Positions 35,837 to 46,047 are shown, numbered from the stretch's first letter. The stretch: 64,000 nucleotides of DNA from Meandrina meandrites (GCA_963693305.1 OY855908.1:20824493-20888492), one strand, 5' to 3'. Program-made: numbers and translations. The notes: generated by a model from the letters alone, not told the origin.

Positions 35837-36127
35837 ATGGTGCGAGGTAAAAACAACTGTGGGTGGTTAATGTTAAGCCGAAAAGAAACCTGCGGGCGGA
35901 GGTGTATGGGAGAGTACTGCGCGTGGCACAACTATCAGCAAAAGACAGTAAAAAAAAGGCCAGTCCCATGTCGCAGTTGCGGGAAAGGGGTAATGTGTGA
36001 CTATCGTCTATGTATGGAATGCGGAGGAAGTAACCTAAAGCACTGGCTAATCCGCAAACACAGAAAAGCGAAGAAAAACTTCGAGCTGGTCTTGGTGGAG
36101 CTCAAGCACAAGCAATTAGAGAAGTGA
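35837..36127 (+). CDS. TIR-encoded Cys-rich protein, left copy
   Basis: Ninety-six residues, ATG to TGA, wholly inside the left TIR. Nine cysteines: C8, C19, C23, C28, then C45-x2-C48 and C59-x2-C62 with C54 between, resembling a zinc ribbon. The C-terminal third is Lys/Arg-rich (LIRKHRKAKKNF). A DNA- or RNA-binding role is likely by composition only; I do not recognise the family. The gene reads inward and is followed by the polymerase. It is duplicated as 51198-51488 because it lies in the repeat; the copies differ by one residue (Ser here, Arg there). Confidence 0.75.
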   Translation: MVRGKNNCGWLMLSRKETCGRRCMGEYCAWHNYQQKTVKKRPVPCRSCGKGVMCDYRLCMECGGSNLKHWLIRKHRKAKKNFELVLVELKHKQLEK

Positions 36128-36177
36128 CACCCAGCATTATACAAAAAGGTTTTCTCAATTAGAGAATAACCACCTTA

Positions 36178-36226
36178 GATTATATAAGTAATTTTTCAAA
36201 AAATATTTTTTCTATCATATACAATG
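36178..36226 (+). promoter_or_regulatory. Probable promoter of the polymerase gene
   Basis: AT-rich leader with ATTATATAAGTAA at about 36178 and CATATACAATG at the start codon (36224-36226). The TATA-then-ACAATG arrangement recurs before the integrase, 140-, 52- and 73-residue proteins, the split gene and the capsid gene of this element. Confidence 0.4.
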
Positions 36227-39200
36227 GACGAAATAGACTTTAAATCTTTGGAAGATGTCGACTTTGAAGCTTTAATTTGGAAGAAGAACTTGCGAAAATA
36301 GACCCAGCAGAGTTGCGCTATTTATCGCAATTACTTTCAGAAAACGTGCCTGCGGTTAAAAAGATAATTGAGAATGTGTTAGAAGAACCAATTCCAGAAG
36401 AAGCACAGAAGCGATTAAAACCCCCTTTACAACCAAAACCTTACAAACCAATAGCACCACCTAGAAAAAGGAACAGAAGACAACAACTTTTGAGACAATT
36501 TGATCCCTTTCCACCGCATAACATCAGAAATGTGACAGACTACCAGAATGAGATTCTGAATCTGTACGAAGTCACAAAATTTGAGGGTGAAGAGAGCAAA
36601 GGTCGGCGTTATATTCGGTGGCGCTTCGTAAGAGATCTAGAAAAAGACCTCACACCAAAATTTATGGAAAAAATAAGAGAGAGCGTGAGGACATCATTTT
36701 ACATCAGGCACGTTTATTCGTATAAGTTGCAAAACATTGAAGACGGCACCATAATTTTCTATTACACTAATAAAGGGTCCCCTTGGATGAACGCATATGG
36801 AGAAGCGGAGAATTGGTTAATTAATATGGAGGCAAAACGTCTGGATGCAGATAGTATCGAAAGACCAAACACAAAGTGGATCTTCGATGGTCACTTTAAT
36901 GTTGATATAAAGGTTGTGCTTGACCGTCAACCACTGATGGGAACAGGACCCTTACCAGACTGGCTGCGAAACCTTGCACACGCAGCGAGAGGACAAGCGA
37001 TTGTGGCACTGGATACCTATAGAGATAACATGTGTTTATGGCGTTGTATTGCTGTGCACAGAGGAGCTAGGCCAGATCGAAGTACAAAAGCAGCACAAGG
37101 TCTAGCCAAAAGTTTCTTTAAGCTCAGGAATATGCCGACGGATTGTTCAAAAACATCACTGGATGAATTAGAAAAGGTGGAAATGCATCTGAATAAGGGC
37201 ACTGCTTTCTCAGGTTGGCTAGGAATCAGGGTTTATGTGCCTGAGCGTGTAGGAACTGAAGTGGTATGGCATCTCACAAGAAACCCTGCTACACAGTTAA
37301 AAAATATTATGACAATTGGTATTTTTAATGAGCACGCGTTCTTAATAAAAGATATTGCAAAGTTGGCAAACACTTATGCATGCATCCATTGCAACGCAAG
37401 ATTCACACAATCTGGCAATCTTCAACGTCATGCCCAAAGGTGTGCCCAAGGGAAAACGGTAATAGATTGCCCAGGTGAAAAGGTTGAAGCACCGGAGACA
37501 GCTTATGAGAAAGCATTTTATCCAAAGCATCAAGCATCCAAAGAATCAATAAGGTGGCTTGAGCATGTAGCCAACCGCTGGAAAATCCGAATTCACCATG
37601 CAATGTCCGGGCATGGAGGAGAGCGTTGGATAGAGCGCGCACCTGTTGATGGATACAACCATGAGAAAAAGATAGTGTTTCAATACCACGGTTGCTACTG
37701 GCACGGTTGTCGAAAATGTTACCATGATCGTGACAAAATAATTGACCGTGGTGACAAAACAAGAGAAGATCTCTTCCTTGCCACAATGAAGCGCACAGCT
37801 TATCTTAGAAAGGCTGGCTACAAAGTGATTGAGTGTTGGGCCTGCGAATTTGGAGAAAAATATGTTGAACAACTACCTCAAACCCAAACAAAAAGTTTCC
37901 CGCACGCGATCTTGTACGATTTTGAGGCGTACGGAGACAATAATCAGCGGAAGGAGCCGACAGACAATCTCACGATAGAGAACAAACACGTACCAATCTC
38001 AGTTAGCATAGGTGACACACTTGAAAGAGAGCCAACCCACATATGTGACAGAGATCCCGCAGAGCTGGTCCGCAAGTTTATGAAAGAGCTGGAGAGACGT
38101 GGGAAAAACATCAGAAAACAAGTAAGAGATGAATTTATGCCAGCATACTTAAACCTGCTACCAAAAGATCAGAGGAAAAAAATAGAAGAATGGTGTGACC
38201 AGGTCCCAGTCACCGGATTCAACTCCGGGACTTACGATCTGAATCTAATCAAAAAGTACTTCGCAGAGCGCCTTGCGGACACAACCAACAAAGTAAGAGT
38301 GGCAAAGAAGGGAAACAAAATCATGTTCTTACTCACTTGTGGCTTCCGTTTTCTTGACATAATCAACTACCTAGGCCCAGGAACCAGTTATGAGAAATGG
38401 GTAAAAGCCTACGAATGCAAGACAGTAAAATCATGGTTTCCATACGAGTGGTTTGACAGACCAGAAAAGCTGGATTACCCAGGGTTGCCAGATTATATGG
38501 ATTGGTATTCAAAGTTGAAAGGCGAATTTGTGCTAAAACTGTCGGAATGGAAAGCTTGCAAGAAGCTGTTCCGAGAAAAGGGAATGAAAACCTTCAAAGA
38601 CTGGCTGCGTTACTACAATAATCTAGATGTGGCTCCCGGACTTGAGGCGCTTCAAAAAATGAAAAACTTCTACACTGAGAAGGGAATCGACATCATGAAA
38701 GACGCAGTCAGCATCCCAGGTGTGAGTTTACATTACTTGCTAAAGGGAGCTATTGATCGTAACGCAGAGCTTTACAGCCCAAGCAAAGAAGCATATAGTA
38801 TGTTGAAAGAAGCTGTTGTCGGTGGTCCAAGCCTTGTATTTACAAGGATCCACGAAGTTGGTAAAACAAGAATTAGATCGCATCAAATAGCAGAACCACA
38901 ACTTTGCAAAAACATCCTCGGATACGATGCCAACGCCCTGTATCTTTCAACCATGCTCAGAGAAATGCCTTGTGGAAAGGAAAGGGTCGTTCACTACGAA
39001 GACGAGTACCAAACAGAGGGGGCTCCAGTACTAACGCACAGGCTCAAAGAAGGAAGCTGGTTCGGGTTTGCAGAAATAGATATAGAGATTCCGAAGCACT
39101 TGCACCAAAAGTTCGAGGAAATGTGCCCGTTCTTCCACAACAAAGTGGTGCCCGCTAAAGCTGTCCCCGAGCATATGCTAAAATACTTGCGGGATACAGG

Positions 39201-40179
39201 AAGAAAACGCGGAGAAGATAAGAAACTCGTGGGAGCTTTGTCAGCAAAGAGGATACTACTATACGCACCTCTGTTACTATGGTATATAAATCACGGAGCG
39301 GAAATTACAAAGGTTTATCGGACAATTGACTACACACCGGCAAAGATCTTTCCCTGGTTCGTGGAACAAGTCACGGAGGCTCGCTGTACAGGAGATGTGG
39401 AAAAAAGCTAGGCACTGCTGGCGGAGGTGTTCAAACTGTTGGGAAACAGTGGGTACGGAAAGCTAATCGAAGCCTTAGAGCGGCAAACAAACGTCATTTA
39501 CACAAAAGACGAGAAGGTAGTTGACAGAGCCCTGCGAAGTGCGTATTTCTCAGATCTAGATGAGATTGGGGAGGCATATGAGTTAGAAAGTCGGAAGCCA
39601 CGGATCACAATCAGACGCCCGTTTCAGATTGGAATCGCTGTCTATCAGCTGGCAAAGCTGCGGATGTTGGAATTCTATTACGACTTCCTTGACAGGTATT
39701 TTGACAGAAAAGATTTCGAGCTGATCCAGATGGACACAGACAGCAACTACATAGCCATCTCTGGTAAGAAACTAGAGGACATTGTGCGACCAGAGCTGAA
39801 AGCAGAATTCGAGGTGCAAAAAAAGAATTGGCTGGCGTGGGACAAGTGGAGCGGGCGGACACCTGGTCTGTTTAAGATGGAGTGTGAGGGGAACCGGATG
39901 ATAGCACTCTGCTCAAAATGTTATTTTATTGATGACAAGGGTGAAAAAAAGAAGTTCAGCACAAAGGGTATGTCAAAGAAACAAAACAATATAAACTGGC
40001 AGCGTTTCAAGACAGCGCTTCAAGGCAGCAAGGATATGGCAACAAACAGAGGTTTTAGAATGCGGGATGGAAATATAGTAACTTACGAGCAGGAGAAGCT
40101 GGGGTTGAGTGCTTATTATGACAAACGATGGGTGCTGCCCGATGGAATACACACCGAACCAATCGAATATCACATTTAG
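36224..40179 (+). CDS. polB: Protein-primed family-B DNA polymerase (interrupted)
   Basis: Would replicate the element from its protein-capped ends. The main frame is 36277-39408, then a TAG at 39409-39411, then the same frame to 40179. The likely ATG at 36224 is out of frame with the rest (break near 36270). Residues from 36277: DNMCLWRCI (250-258) and EHAFLIKD (~351), a Cys...His arrangement of unknown role; a C2H2 finger (369-390); an endonuclease-like FQYHGCYWHGC...CY block (467-484) with IECWACEF; exonuclease motifs YDFEAYG (~548), GFNSGTYDLNLI (~648) and YNNLDV (~779); palm motif A YDANALYLS (~882). Motif B (LLGNSGYGK) and catalytic DTDS (39733-39744) lie beyond the stop. So the stop removes the active site unless read through. 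Converges with the integrase gene, overlapping it at the stop codons. Confidence 0.93.
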
Positions 40180-41171
40180 TTCAAGTTAGCTGGAGGTAAT
40201 TGTGTGTTTGGAGGTACAACAAGTAGTTCTTCACGTACAAAGCCGCGCTTAGGCCCGTCATACAAATAGTAGAGAACGGGCTGATTCGGTTTGGTAAAAG
40301 AACGTTCAATGTTGTAAACTTTCAAAGACCAGATTGGATCAGTGGCTCTTTTCACACCACCTTCAAGCTCGCCAGGTTGGTATAAATATCTAACATTCAC
40401 AAGAGAGGGGAGCTTTTTTTCGCTTTCTCCAACAGCCCTCAAATTAGGTGTTGATGGTTCTGCATAAACACTTTTTTCTTTGATAGCAACTACAGGTTTC
40501 TTGCCGATAAGTCTTGTTACTTCGTTGTTTAGAGCGGCCACAACTTCAGGAAGCCTTTTTACCCACGCAGTGGACCGCTGTCCCTCAGGCATGCGCATTT
40601 CAACGGCATACTGGTGCCCGAACAAACGCTCAGCTAGGGTGCGGTTGAAACGTTCAACAATGGCCTGGTCACGGTGAATGTCAACTCGCCCGCGCCGGAT
40701 GTACGTTTTGTGATTTTCCATTTCTTTTGTAACAGCGCCCATGAATTCGCGCCCAGGGTCAACCTGCAGCAGTTCAGGCCATTTCAGAGGTGAGCGTTTG
40801 TAAATTCTCTTAAAAGCAAGGGCAACTTCATCAGAGTTTTTAGAGGTCAAGGGTTCAGCTTCTTTGTATCTACTGGCCACGTCGACAACGGTGAGTGCGT
40901 ATTTGAAAACTTTGCGCCCGCGGGGTAGTTTGTCATGTGGCAAAAAAAGAAGATCCGCCTGATGCACTTTGTTTGGTGTAGGAACGTCGAATTTCGGCCG
41001 AGGAATGCGCTTCGGTGCAGGGAGAAAGATCTGCCAGAGTGCTTGCTTGAACAGCCACTTTTTTGCGGTTTCTTCTGGTACCTTGGCAGCTTCTGATAAT
41101 TTTTTGATTGCGGCAAAACCTTTCCAGTAGCCCCCGGGACTATAGTATGTCTTTGTGAGTTTAGCATCCAT
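40176..41171 (-). CDS. int: Retroviral-type integrase
   Basis: 331 residues, intact. Inserts the element and generates its short target duplication. The rve core carries the D,D-35-E triad: D73 (VHQADLL), D138 (LQVDPGREF) and E173 (QAIVERFN). The N-terminal 50 residues look like a helix-turn-helix and lack a clear HHCC finger. The C-terminus (NVRYLYQPGEL...VREELLVV) fits an SH3-like/chromo-type binding domain. The start ATG is preceded by TATATTACACA. The stop codon shares TTAG with the stop of the convergent polymerase gene. Confidence 0.93.
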   Translation of the reverse strand: MDAKLTKTYYSPGGYWKGFAAIKKLSEAAKVPEETAKKWLFKQALWQIFLPAPKRIPRPKFDVPTPNKVHQADLLFLPHDKLPRGRKVFKYALTVVDVASRYKEAEPLTSKNSDEVALAFKRIYKRSPLKWPELLQVDPGREFMGAVTKEMENHKTYIRRGRVDIHRDQAIVERFNRTLAERLFGHQYAVEMRMPEGQRSTAWVKRLPEVVAALNNEVTRLIGKKPVVAIKEKSVYAEPSTPNLRAVGESEKKLPSLVNVRYLYQPGELEGGVKRATDPIWSLKVYNIERSFTKPNQPVLYYLYDGPKRGFVREELLVVPPNTQLPPANLN

Positions 41172-41261
41172 TGTGTAATATAAGTAATAAATTTAAAAAG
41201 TTTAAAACCCTGGGGATTTACCCTAGGGGTGTGGGGTACCCCCACTGTGAGGTTTACCCGA

Positions 41262-41684
41262 CTAAAGGAACCGGAAGGCAGCGTAGCCCAGAGCAAGAGC
41301 CCCGGCGCCCACGAACATGAGTTCACCATTTTTTTGCTCCTGGCTTGGTTGATAGAAATCTGAGAACTTGGGTTCTTTGGGGGGTATCATTTGTTTGTCA
41401 GGATGCGCTTGGTTATACAGTTTGAAGGCGTAGTCAGTGTTAGTAAAGTTCTGCTTGGCTTGTTCCTTTATTTGCGTGTTAGTCGCAATCCAGTTGAGAA
41501 GTTTGGTTCGGTCACGGGAGTATTTGGCGTAAGCCGCTTGATACGCCTCGAGAGCTTTGTCATGTCGTACTTTTTCATCAAGTGCAGCGTCACCTCCGCC
41601 AAGTACCTTCGCAAGATAATTGCCACCGATAAAAGCCGCAGCATTCAAAATAGCCCCACCAGCCATAATCGCGATACTTGCCAT
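41262..41684 (-). CDS. 140-residue membrane protein with hydrophobic ends
   Basis: The N-terminus (AIMAGGAILNAAAFIGGNYL) and C-terminus (LMFVGAGALALGYAAFRFL) are membrane-like. The middle is charged and helical (LLNWIATNTQIKEQAKQNF). Function unknown; small hydrophobic genes cluster here between integrase and capsid genes, so a virion membrane or release role is possible. Start preceded by TATATATCACA. Coding signal is good: intact frame, consistent start context and tight spacing. Confidence 0.7.
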   Translation of the reverse strand: MASIAIMAGGAILNAAAFIGGNYLAKVLGGGDAALDEKVRHDKALEAYQAAYAKYSRDRTKLLNWIATNTQIKEQAKQNFTNTDYAFKLYNQAHPDKQMIPPKEPKFSDFYQPSQEQKNGELMFVGAGALALGYAAFRFL

Positions 41685-41726
41685 TGTGATATATAACAGA
41701 GCAGAGTTTTTTTCAAATCATTAATT

Positions 41727-41948
41727 TCAGACGCTGGTGGGAAGGATTTTTTGGTCCTCGAGGTACTGTTTGAGCGCAATGCTCCCTGCCACGACGGCTG
41801 TAAACTTCACGTAGTTCATTGCACTGCTGCTGGGGTCAGAAGTAAAATTCCCTTTCACAACCTTTTTTGCGACCCAGCCGATGCCGGCGGCAAAACCAGT
41901 GATAGTAGCAGCATCTGTGATTGTTTTAACAAGCTTGTTGTCTGACAT
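41727..41948 (-). CDS. 73-residue small membrane protein
   Basis: Two hydrophobic stretches (ITGFAAGIGWVAKKV and FTAVVAGSIALKQYL) flank a short polar loop. Intact, ATG to TGA, with TATACTTACAAAATA in front. Function unknown; part of the membrane-protein cluster. Confidence 0.65.
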   Translation of the reverse strand: MSDNKLVKTITDAATITGFAAGIGWVAKKVVKGNFTSDPSSSAMNYVKFTAVVAGSIALKQYLEDQKILPTSV

Positions 41949-41995
41949 TATTTTGTAAGTATAGAAATGGAAACATACAAAAGTTTAAATCAAAA

Positions 41996-42154
41996 TTAAT
42001 TATTTGTCTCTTCTACTTCCGGGTCATGTAATGTAGCATTCAAAAGATCGCGGACCGTAATAAAAACCTTCACGTTGAAGTCGTACCATATCAGTCCGAT
42101 ACCAAAAATGGCCGCGGTTGAGATAAGAGCTTGGGGAAGATCAACTTTCTTCAT
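41996..42154 (-). CDS. 52-residue single-pass membrane protein
   Basis: Begins MKKVDLPQALISTAAIFGIG and continues through LIWYDF, a hydrophobic segment, to an acidic C-terminus (DPEVEETNN). Preceded by CCTATACA directly before the ATG, the same start context as its neighbours. Short, so support comes from context and composition. Confidence 0.55.
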   Translation of the reverse strand: MKKVDLPQALISTAAIFGIGLIWYDFNVKVFITVRDLLNATLHDPEVEETNN

Positions 42155-42190
42155 TGTATAGGAGGCAGATATAATATTAATTCCAAATAT

Positions 42191-42691
42191 TTAATCCAAA
42201 TGTTTTACACCTTTGGGTTGTGTTACACCTCTGTTTTGTGTTGTTCTAACAGGTTGTAGCTCAGCACGTACAGGCTCAGGTGTATTTTTTTTGCTGAATA
42301 CGGCTTTGAGCTCTTCACGTTTGTAATAAATCCCAATCAGTGAAACAACTATACTTGCAACACCAATCCATTGGGTGGTGCTGAGACTGCTATTATCAAC
42401 TTTGGTACTTTTTGGTGTTTCGTATTCTGTAGGCGGGTCTGGCTCAGAAACCGGGGCAATGGCCTTTGTCTTGTTGTTTGCTATTATGACAGCAGCCTCA
42501 GCTGCTGCTTTTTGCAGTTGTTCACGGGCCAGCCGCGTTCTTTCAGCAACCAATTTGCCTGCAGCCACACGCTTGGGATTTTTTGCACGATGCGGGGCTG
42601 TAGTTGGAGTTGGAGTTGTTGCTTGCTGTGTTATCTCGACCTGAGGGGTATCACCCTGTGAATTTGTACTCTCGGATTGTTCGGTTGACAT
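42191..42691 (-). CDS. 166-residue single-pass membrane protein
   Basis: N-terminal Ser/Thr/Pro-rich tail (TPTPTTAPHRAKNPKRVAAG), a charged helix (LVAERTRLAREQLQKAAAE), a second disordered part, one hydrophobic segment (TQWIGVASIVVSLIGIYYK) and a basic C-terminus. The RAKNPKRVAAGK block looks like a conserved, perhaps nucleic-acid or capsid-binding, motif; function unknown. Intact. Confidence 0.65.
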   Translation of the reverse strand: MSTEQSESTNSQGDTPQVEITQQATTPTPTTAPHRAKNPKRVAAGKLVAERTRLAREQLQKAAAEAAVIIANNKTKAIAPVSEPDPPTEYETPKSTKVDNSSLSTTQWIGVASIVVSLIGIYYKREELKAVFSKKNTPEPVRAELQPVRTTQNRGVTQPKGVKHLD

Positions 42692-42738
42692 TTTGAAACA
42701 AAGCGTATATGTTAAGCAAATAAAATAATACTTAGAAA

Positions 42739-44098
42739 TTACTCAGAATTTGTCTGTAATTGTTCAGCAGTTGGTGAAGTATGCTCAGAAATTTCTTCTA
42801 ATTTTGATTCATCCTTTCTCTGCAAATGTGAGTTAAAATCAATGTAAAAATATTGAAGGACCGTAGCCAGGGTTAAACATATTAAAAATTTAAAGACGAT
42901 CTCTGGCTAAAAATATTTAAAAAGTACGAGCTTTCGACTGTTTGAACTACAGTCTTCAACGGGTAAAAAAAGAATGACGAAATATGAATATAAATGTGTA
43001 AGAATAAAAAAGAATGGACTATGTAAATTAATTATGAATGTGTGTAAAAAGAATGTTGTATTGCCCAGGGAGTGGGCAGGAATTGTTATCAGCATTTGGA
43101 GTGACCATGGAATGCCACGATTCTAGTGTTTTTCTTGTTCGGAAGCTGCCTTTGTCGATTACGGAGGCGTTATTTAAGTCAATGGAATGGTCATGGGACC
43201 ATGCATGGTTCGTAATTCTGGAGCCTTTAGCCGCTGTTTTTACATTTCTTAAATGTTCTTTTCTTCGCGTGTTAAATGCTCTGCCAGTTTCACCAATGTA
43301 ACACCACGAACAGTCGGCGCAAGGAATTTTGTAAACAACGTTGGTTTGTAAATCCGGAGCAGGGCGAAACTTCGGGGCCGGGAACTGTTGTTGTAGAGTG
43401 TTCATTGGCTTATTTGTGACCGAGATATCATATTTTTTCAAGACGCGGGTCAAGGGCTCAGTTACACCTTTGATATATGGAAGGGACGCGAAAGACTTGC
43501 GTGACTCAGTAGATTCGACTAAATTGAAAAACATTCCAACAAGTTCCTCAGGGGATAAATTTGGCGGTGGTCGAGTTTTTTTGGTCTGTAAATCGTGGAT
43601 GTGTTTCGCCGTTATCAAAGCAGCAGAAATAGGAGCAAGAAATTTTCCATATTTCAAAGAGAGACTGCCGACAAAATCTGTCATTTCTTTGTTAATAATG
43701 AAGTCTTCTTTTAGTTCTTTTTTCATTGCATCAACGTCATCTATTTCAATAACCATTTGCAGGCCTCTTGTCAGAAGCGTAAGCAGGCTGTCAACCATGC
43801 TTTCTGTTGTCTTGCTGCCAACGAAGGTTTCATATCTCTTGTAGTACTTTTCAACTTCTTTATCAGTCAAGCGTTTCAACTGCTCATGTGTTAATTGCAC
43901 TCCGATGGCCTCTTTGGATTTGCCTGTTGATACAAGCATGGCCAGCTGCTCACGAAGTGCAGGAATGTTAGGTCCGGGGACGGTTAAGTTTGTTAAGTCT
44001 GGCACAATGCTACTACCAGCTGGGCTGCTTGACGGCTCAGCTTCCAGTAGGTTTATAACTTCTGCGAACCCTTGTTCAGCCATTGTAACTATATACAA
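42739..44098 (-). pseudogene. Structural-type Polinton gene split by a Penelope-like insertion
   Basis: The host gene starts at the ATG at 44083 (MAEQGFAEVINLLEAE), preceded by GTATATAGTTACA. It runs as a helical, acidic protein to about 43585 (AALITAKHIHDLQ). The sequence then becomes the GIY-YIG region of a Penelope-like element, in frame, giving one 356-codon chimeric frame from 44098 to 43028. The original C-terminus survives beyond the insert at 42739-42827 (KDESKLEEISEHTSPTAEQ, then the stop). TCTGTAAAT (43585-43593) and TCTGCAAAT (42819-42827) flank the insert. The original function is unknown; its place next to ATPase and capsid genes suggests a virion protein. Confidence 0.8.
42828..43584 (-). 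mobile_element. 5'-truncated Penelope-like insertion inside the Polinton
   Basis: Encodes PEELVGMFF...LPYIKGVTEPLTRVLKKYDI and the GIY-YIG domain (VVYKIPCADCSWCYIGETGR). A non-coding tail contains TTTAGCCAGAGA...TTTAACCCTGGC, matching the style of the 10.2-10.4-kb tail. About 757 bp, with no reverse transcriptase. Same orientation as the interrupted gene. Related to but clearly different from the 9-kb copy. Confidence 0.85.
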
Positions 44099-44101
44099 CT
44101 T

Positions 44102-44707
44102 TTATTTTTTTAATTCAAAATGAATACCGTAGGGGTAGCGAAGCGAGAACACGAGATAAGAGAACTTGCGCTCTTTCAGCTTTGAAATCAGAGATTTGTA
44201 CTCATCGTGGGAGAGTTCGCCGGCGTAATCATCAAAGATTGCCTTCGTGGTTTTGGCTGAGGGAGTGTAAAATAAAACGATAGCCGCCACGTTTTCCCGG
44301 AAGGAAGGGGTGATGCTTGTTATCTTCTGGGTCAGCACCCAAACGCTGATGCCGATATGTCGAGCGGAAAAGCCAAGATTCACCAGCTGGCCTGTGCGCC
44401 CTTTCACATCTTTGGAGGCTGCGCAGTCATCGAGTATTATGAGCGTGTTGGTGCCCTCAAACAGCCAGCTCACGACATTCAAAAAAATTTCAACCTCGTG
44501 CTGCTTGCATATTATAACAAACATTCTTGGATCATTTTCACCAATTCGGTGGTAGGTCTTGTTGTGCGCGAATGTTGGGCAGATAAGCACAATGTAGTCG
44601 AACTTGCCACGGAAAGAGCCGTAGATCTGGTCAACCACATATTTAGATTTGCCTGAATTTGTTGGGCCCACAATCAGAGCGTTGAAGGGTATCTTGCTCG
44701 GATCCAT
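44102..44707 (-). CDS. FtsK/A32-type genome-packaging ATPase
   Basis: 201 residues, intact. Pumps DNA into the particle. Walker A GPTNSGKS (14-21), Walker B TLIILDD (88-94), and an arginine-containing segment after ITSITPSF (sensor region). Length and motif order fit Polinton/adintovirus ATPases of the HerA/FtsK family. The ATG lies 5 bp after the capsid gene's stop, with no TATA-like leader of its own, so it is probably translated from the capsid transcript. Confidence 0.88.
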   Translation of the reverse strand: MDPSKIPFNALIVGPTNSGKSKYVVDQIYGSFRGKFDYIVLICPTFAHNKTYHRIGENDPRMFVIICKQHEVEIFLNVVSWLFEGTNTLIILDDCAASKDVKGRTGQLVNLGFSARHIGISVWVLTQKITSITPSFRENVAAIVLFYTPSAKTTKAIFDDYAGELSHDEYKSLISKLKERKFSYLVFSLRYPYGIHFELKK

Positions 44708-44712
44708 TTCTA

Positions 44713-45967
44713 TTAGTACTGCACAGATTCTAATTGCCTTCCTAATATATTCATCTGCGCGTCGCTGATTACGTAAATGTGGCAGTTCACATTGCCAGAG
44801 CCACTTGCATTCCTCTCGAGCTCCAGCTGTACACCATCCTTTGTGTTTACAAGTCGCGTGCCGCTTCCGTGCATAGAGTGGTCAGCCATGGAACGCAAAT
44901 CGATCATAACCCCGAACTTGTTTTTTGTATAAAACTTTGTTGCATTCATGTGCTGTGTTTTGTTTCCGGCTTTGAGAAAGAAGCGTTTGACCTCCTCCCA
45001 AACATCAATTCCTTCAAGTCCGTTGTTGTACAGCCTGTTGGGCGAGCCGTTTACTGTGACACTGACTTTCGTCAGGTCTGGGTTTAAGTAAGTTTCTGAC
45101 TGCCTTGCGCCAGCAACATAGGGCTCGACAAACAGTAGCAAGATGCCTTTGAGGGACCTTCTCTGCGGGTTAACTCTAAGATTAAGCCTTGTGTCTGTTC
45201 CTTTGGCAAACATAACCACTTCGTCACGCTGAATGTGGTCATATGCAAATTCTTTTCCATTTGTGTACGCACTGAGGGCTTCATCTGCCAGTGTTTTGCT
45301 TCTTATCATCTCGTACTCCAGCTGGATGTTTGACAGCTTGTATTTCAGTTTTGTTGTATCGGAACCTCTGACGACCTGAGAGGCTGGCGCAAGTGTCAGT
45401 TCGAACACAAGATCGTTGTATAGAGCCTGCGGATAAAAGGTCCCGTGGTCGTTCAAAATCTGGTGGTCAAGGCGAATCCTGTATTTGCTTCCGTAAATCC
45501 CGTTCAATTTGTTTTCCGCAGCTACGCCTGAGGTCTTTTTATCACCCGCGTTTGAGCGAATTTTTGTTGAGATCCTCACTCTGGATTCCATCTTGCAGCA
45601 TGTTGTTGCGCTCCTCCTGCGATAGGAAGAGATCCTCGAATATCTTGTAAATGTCGTAACCAACTGTGTCCTGCAGGATAGTGCCAGAGTACTTCACAAC
45701 AAGTTTGTCAACTAGCGCCCTACCAACATTGTCAACAAGAAAGTTGTTGGCATGGCCTCCGCTCAAATCAATGTTGAAGCTCAGAGCAAGTGAGCCGGGA
45801 ACAATGACCTCGTTTTCATTCAGCTTGGGCACCGAAACATAAAGAGTTTCCTGCGGATTGGCTTCTGTTCGCTCGAAAGTGATTCGTTTTACCGCGCGCT
45901 CCGCTTTTAGCGCGCCAAGAGTTTTCTCACTGCGTGTTGGTCGAAGGTTTTCTTGTACACCGTCCAT
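44713..45967 (-). CDS. Probable major capsid protein (double jelly-roll), frame-broken
   Basis: Two overlapping frames make up one gene. 45542-45994 (likely ATG 45967, MDGVQENLRP) gives the N-terminal ~140 residues, including ALSFNIDLSGGHANNFLVD. 44713 to about 45600 gives the remainder, including RIRLDHQILNDHGTFYPQAL and GNVNCHIYVISDAQ. The frame changes near the T5 run at 45561-45565 (plus strand). Together about 420 residues, beta-rich, without Cys-rich or catalytic motifs, directly upstream of the packaging ATPase, as for capsid genes of these elements. The double-jelly-roll call is by position and composition; structure prediction would settle it. Confidence 0.7.
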
Positions 45968-46047
45968 TATTGTAAGGAATATAAAAATGTTCAATTAAAA
46001 TTTCAATTGTAAATATAAAATAACTTCATCAACTTTGTTGATATTTG
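45968..46047. promoter_or_regulatory. Divergent promoter between capsid and coiled-coil genes
   Basis: An 80-bp AT-rich gap between two start codons facing away. TATATTCCTTACAATA leads to the capsid ATG on the minus strand. GTAAATATAAAATAAC and a GATATTTG lie before the plus-strand ATG at 46048. Confidence 0.4.

Larger units (their letters stand above)
35581..36146 (+). repeat. Left terminal inverted repeat of the Polinton
   Basis: Matches the reverse complement of 51179-51740. By eye the differences are an ATCA present only here (about 35600) and one substitution near 36031. It holds the tip palindrome and one copy of the 96-codon gene. Homology ends in the AAAA after ATTATACA. Confidence 0.95.

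Noticed and set aside
39409..39411. Stop-codon readthrough or intein in the polymerase
   Set aside because: Same frame resumes directly with no extra sequence, so an intein is excluded; readthrough cannot be judged, and two other genes have different stop codons, which favours decay.
45542..45663. Programmed frameshift in the capsid gene
   Set aside because: A homopolymer run at the break makes an indel or assembly error more likely; no slippery heptamer with downstream structure could be shown.
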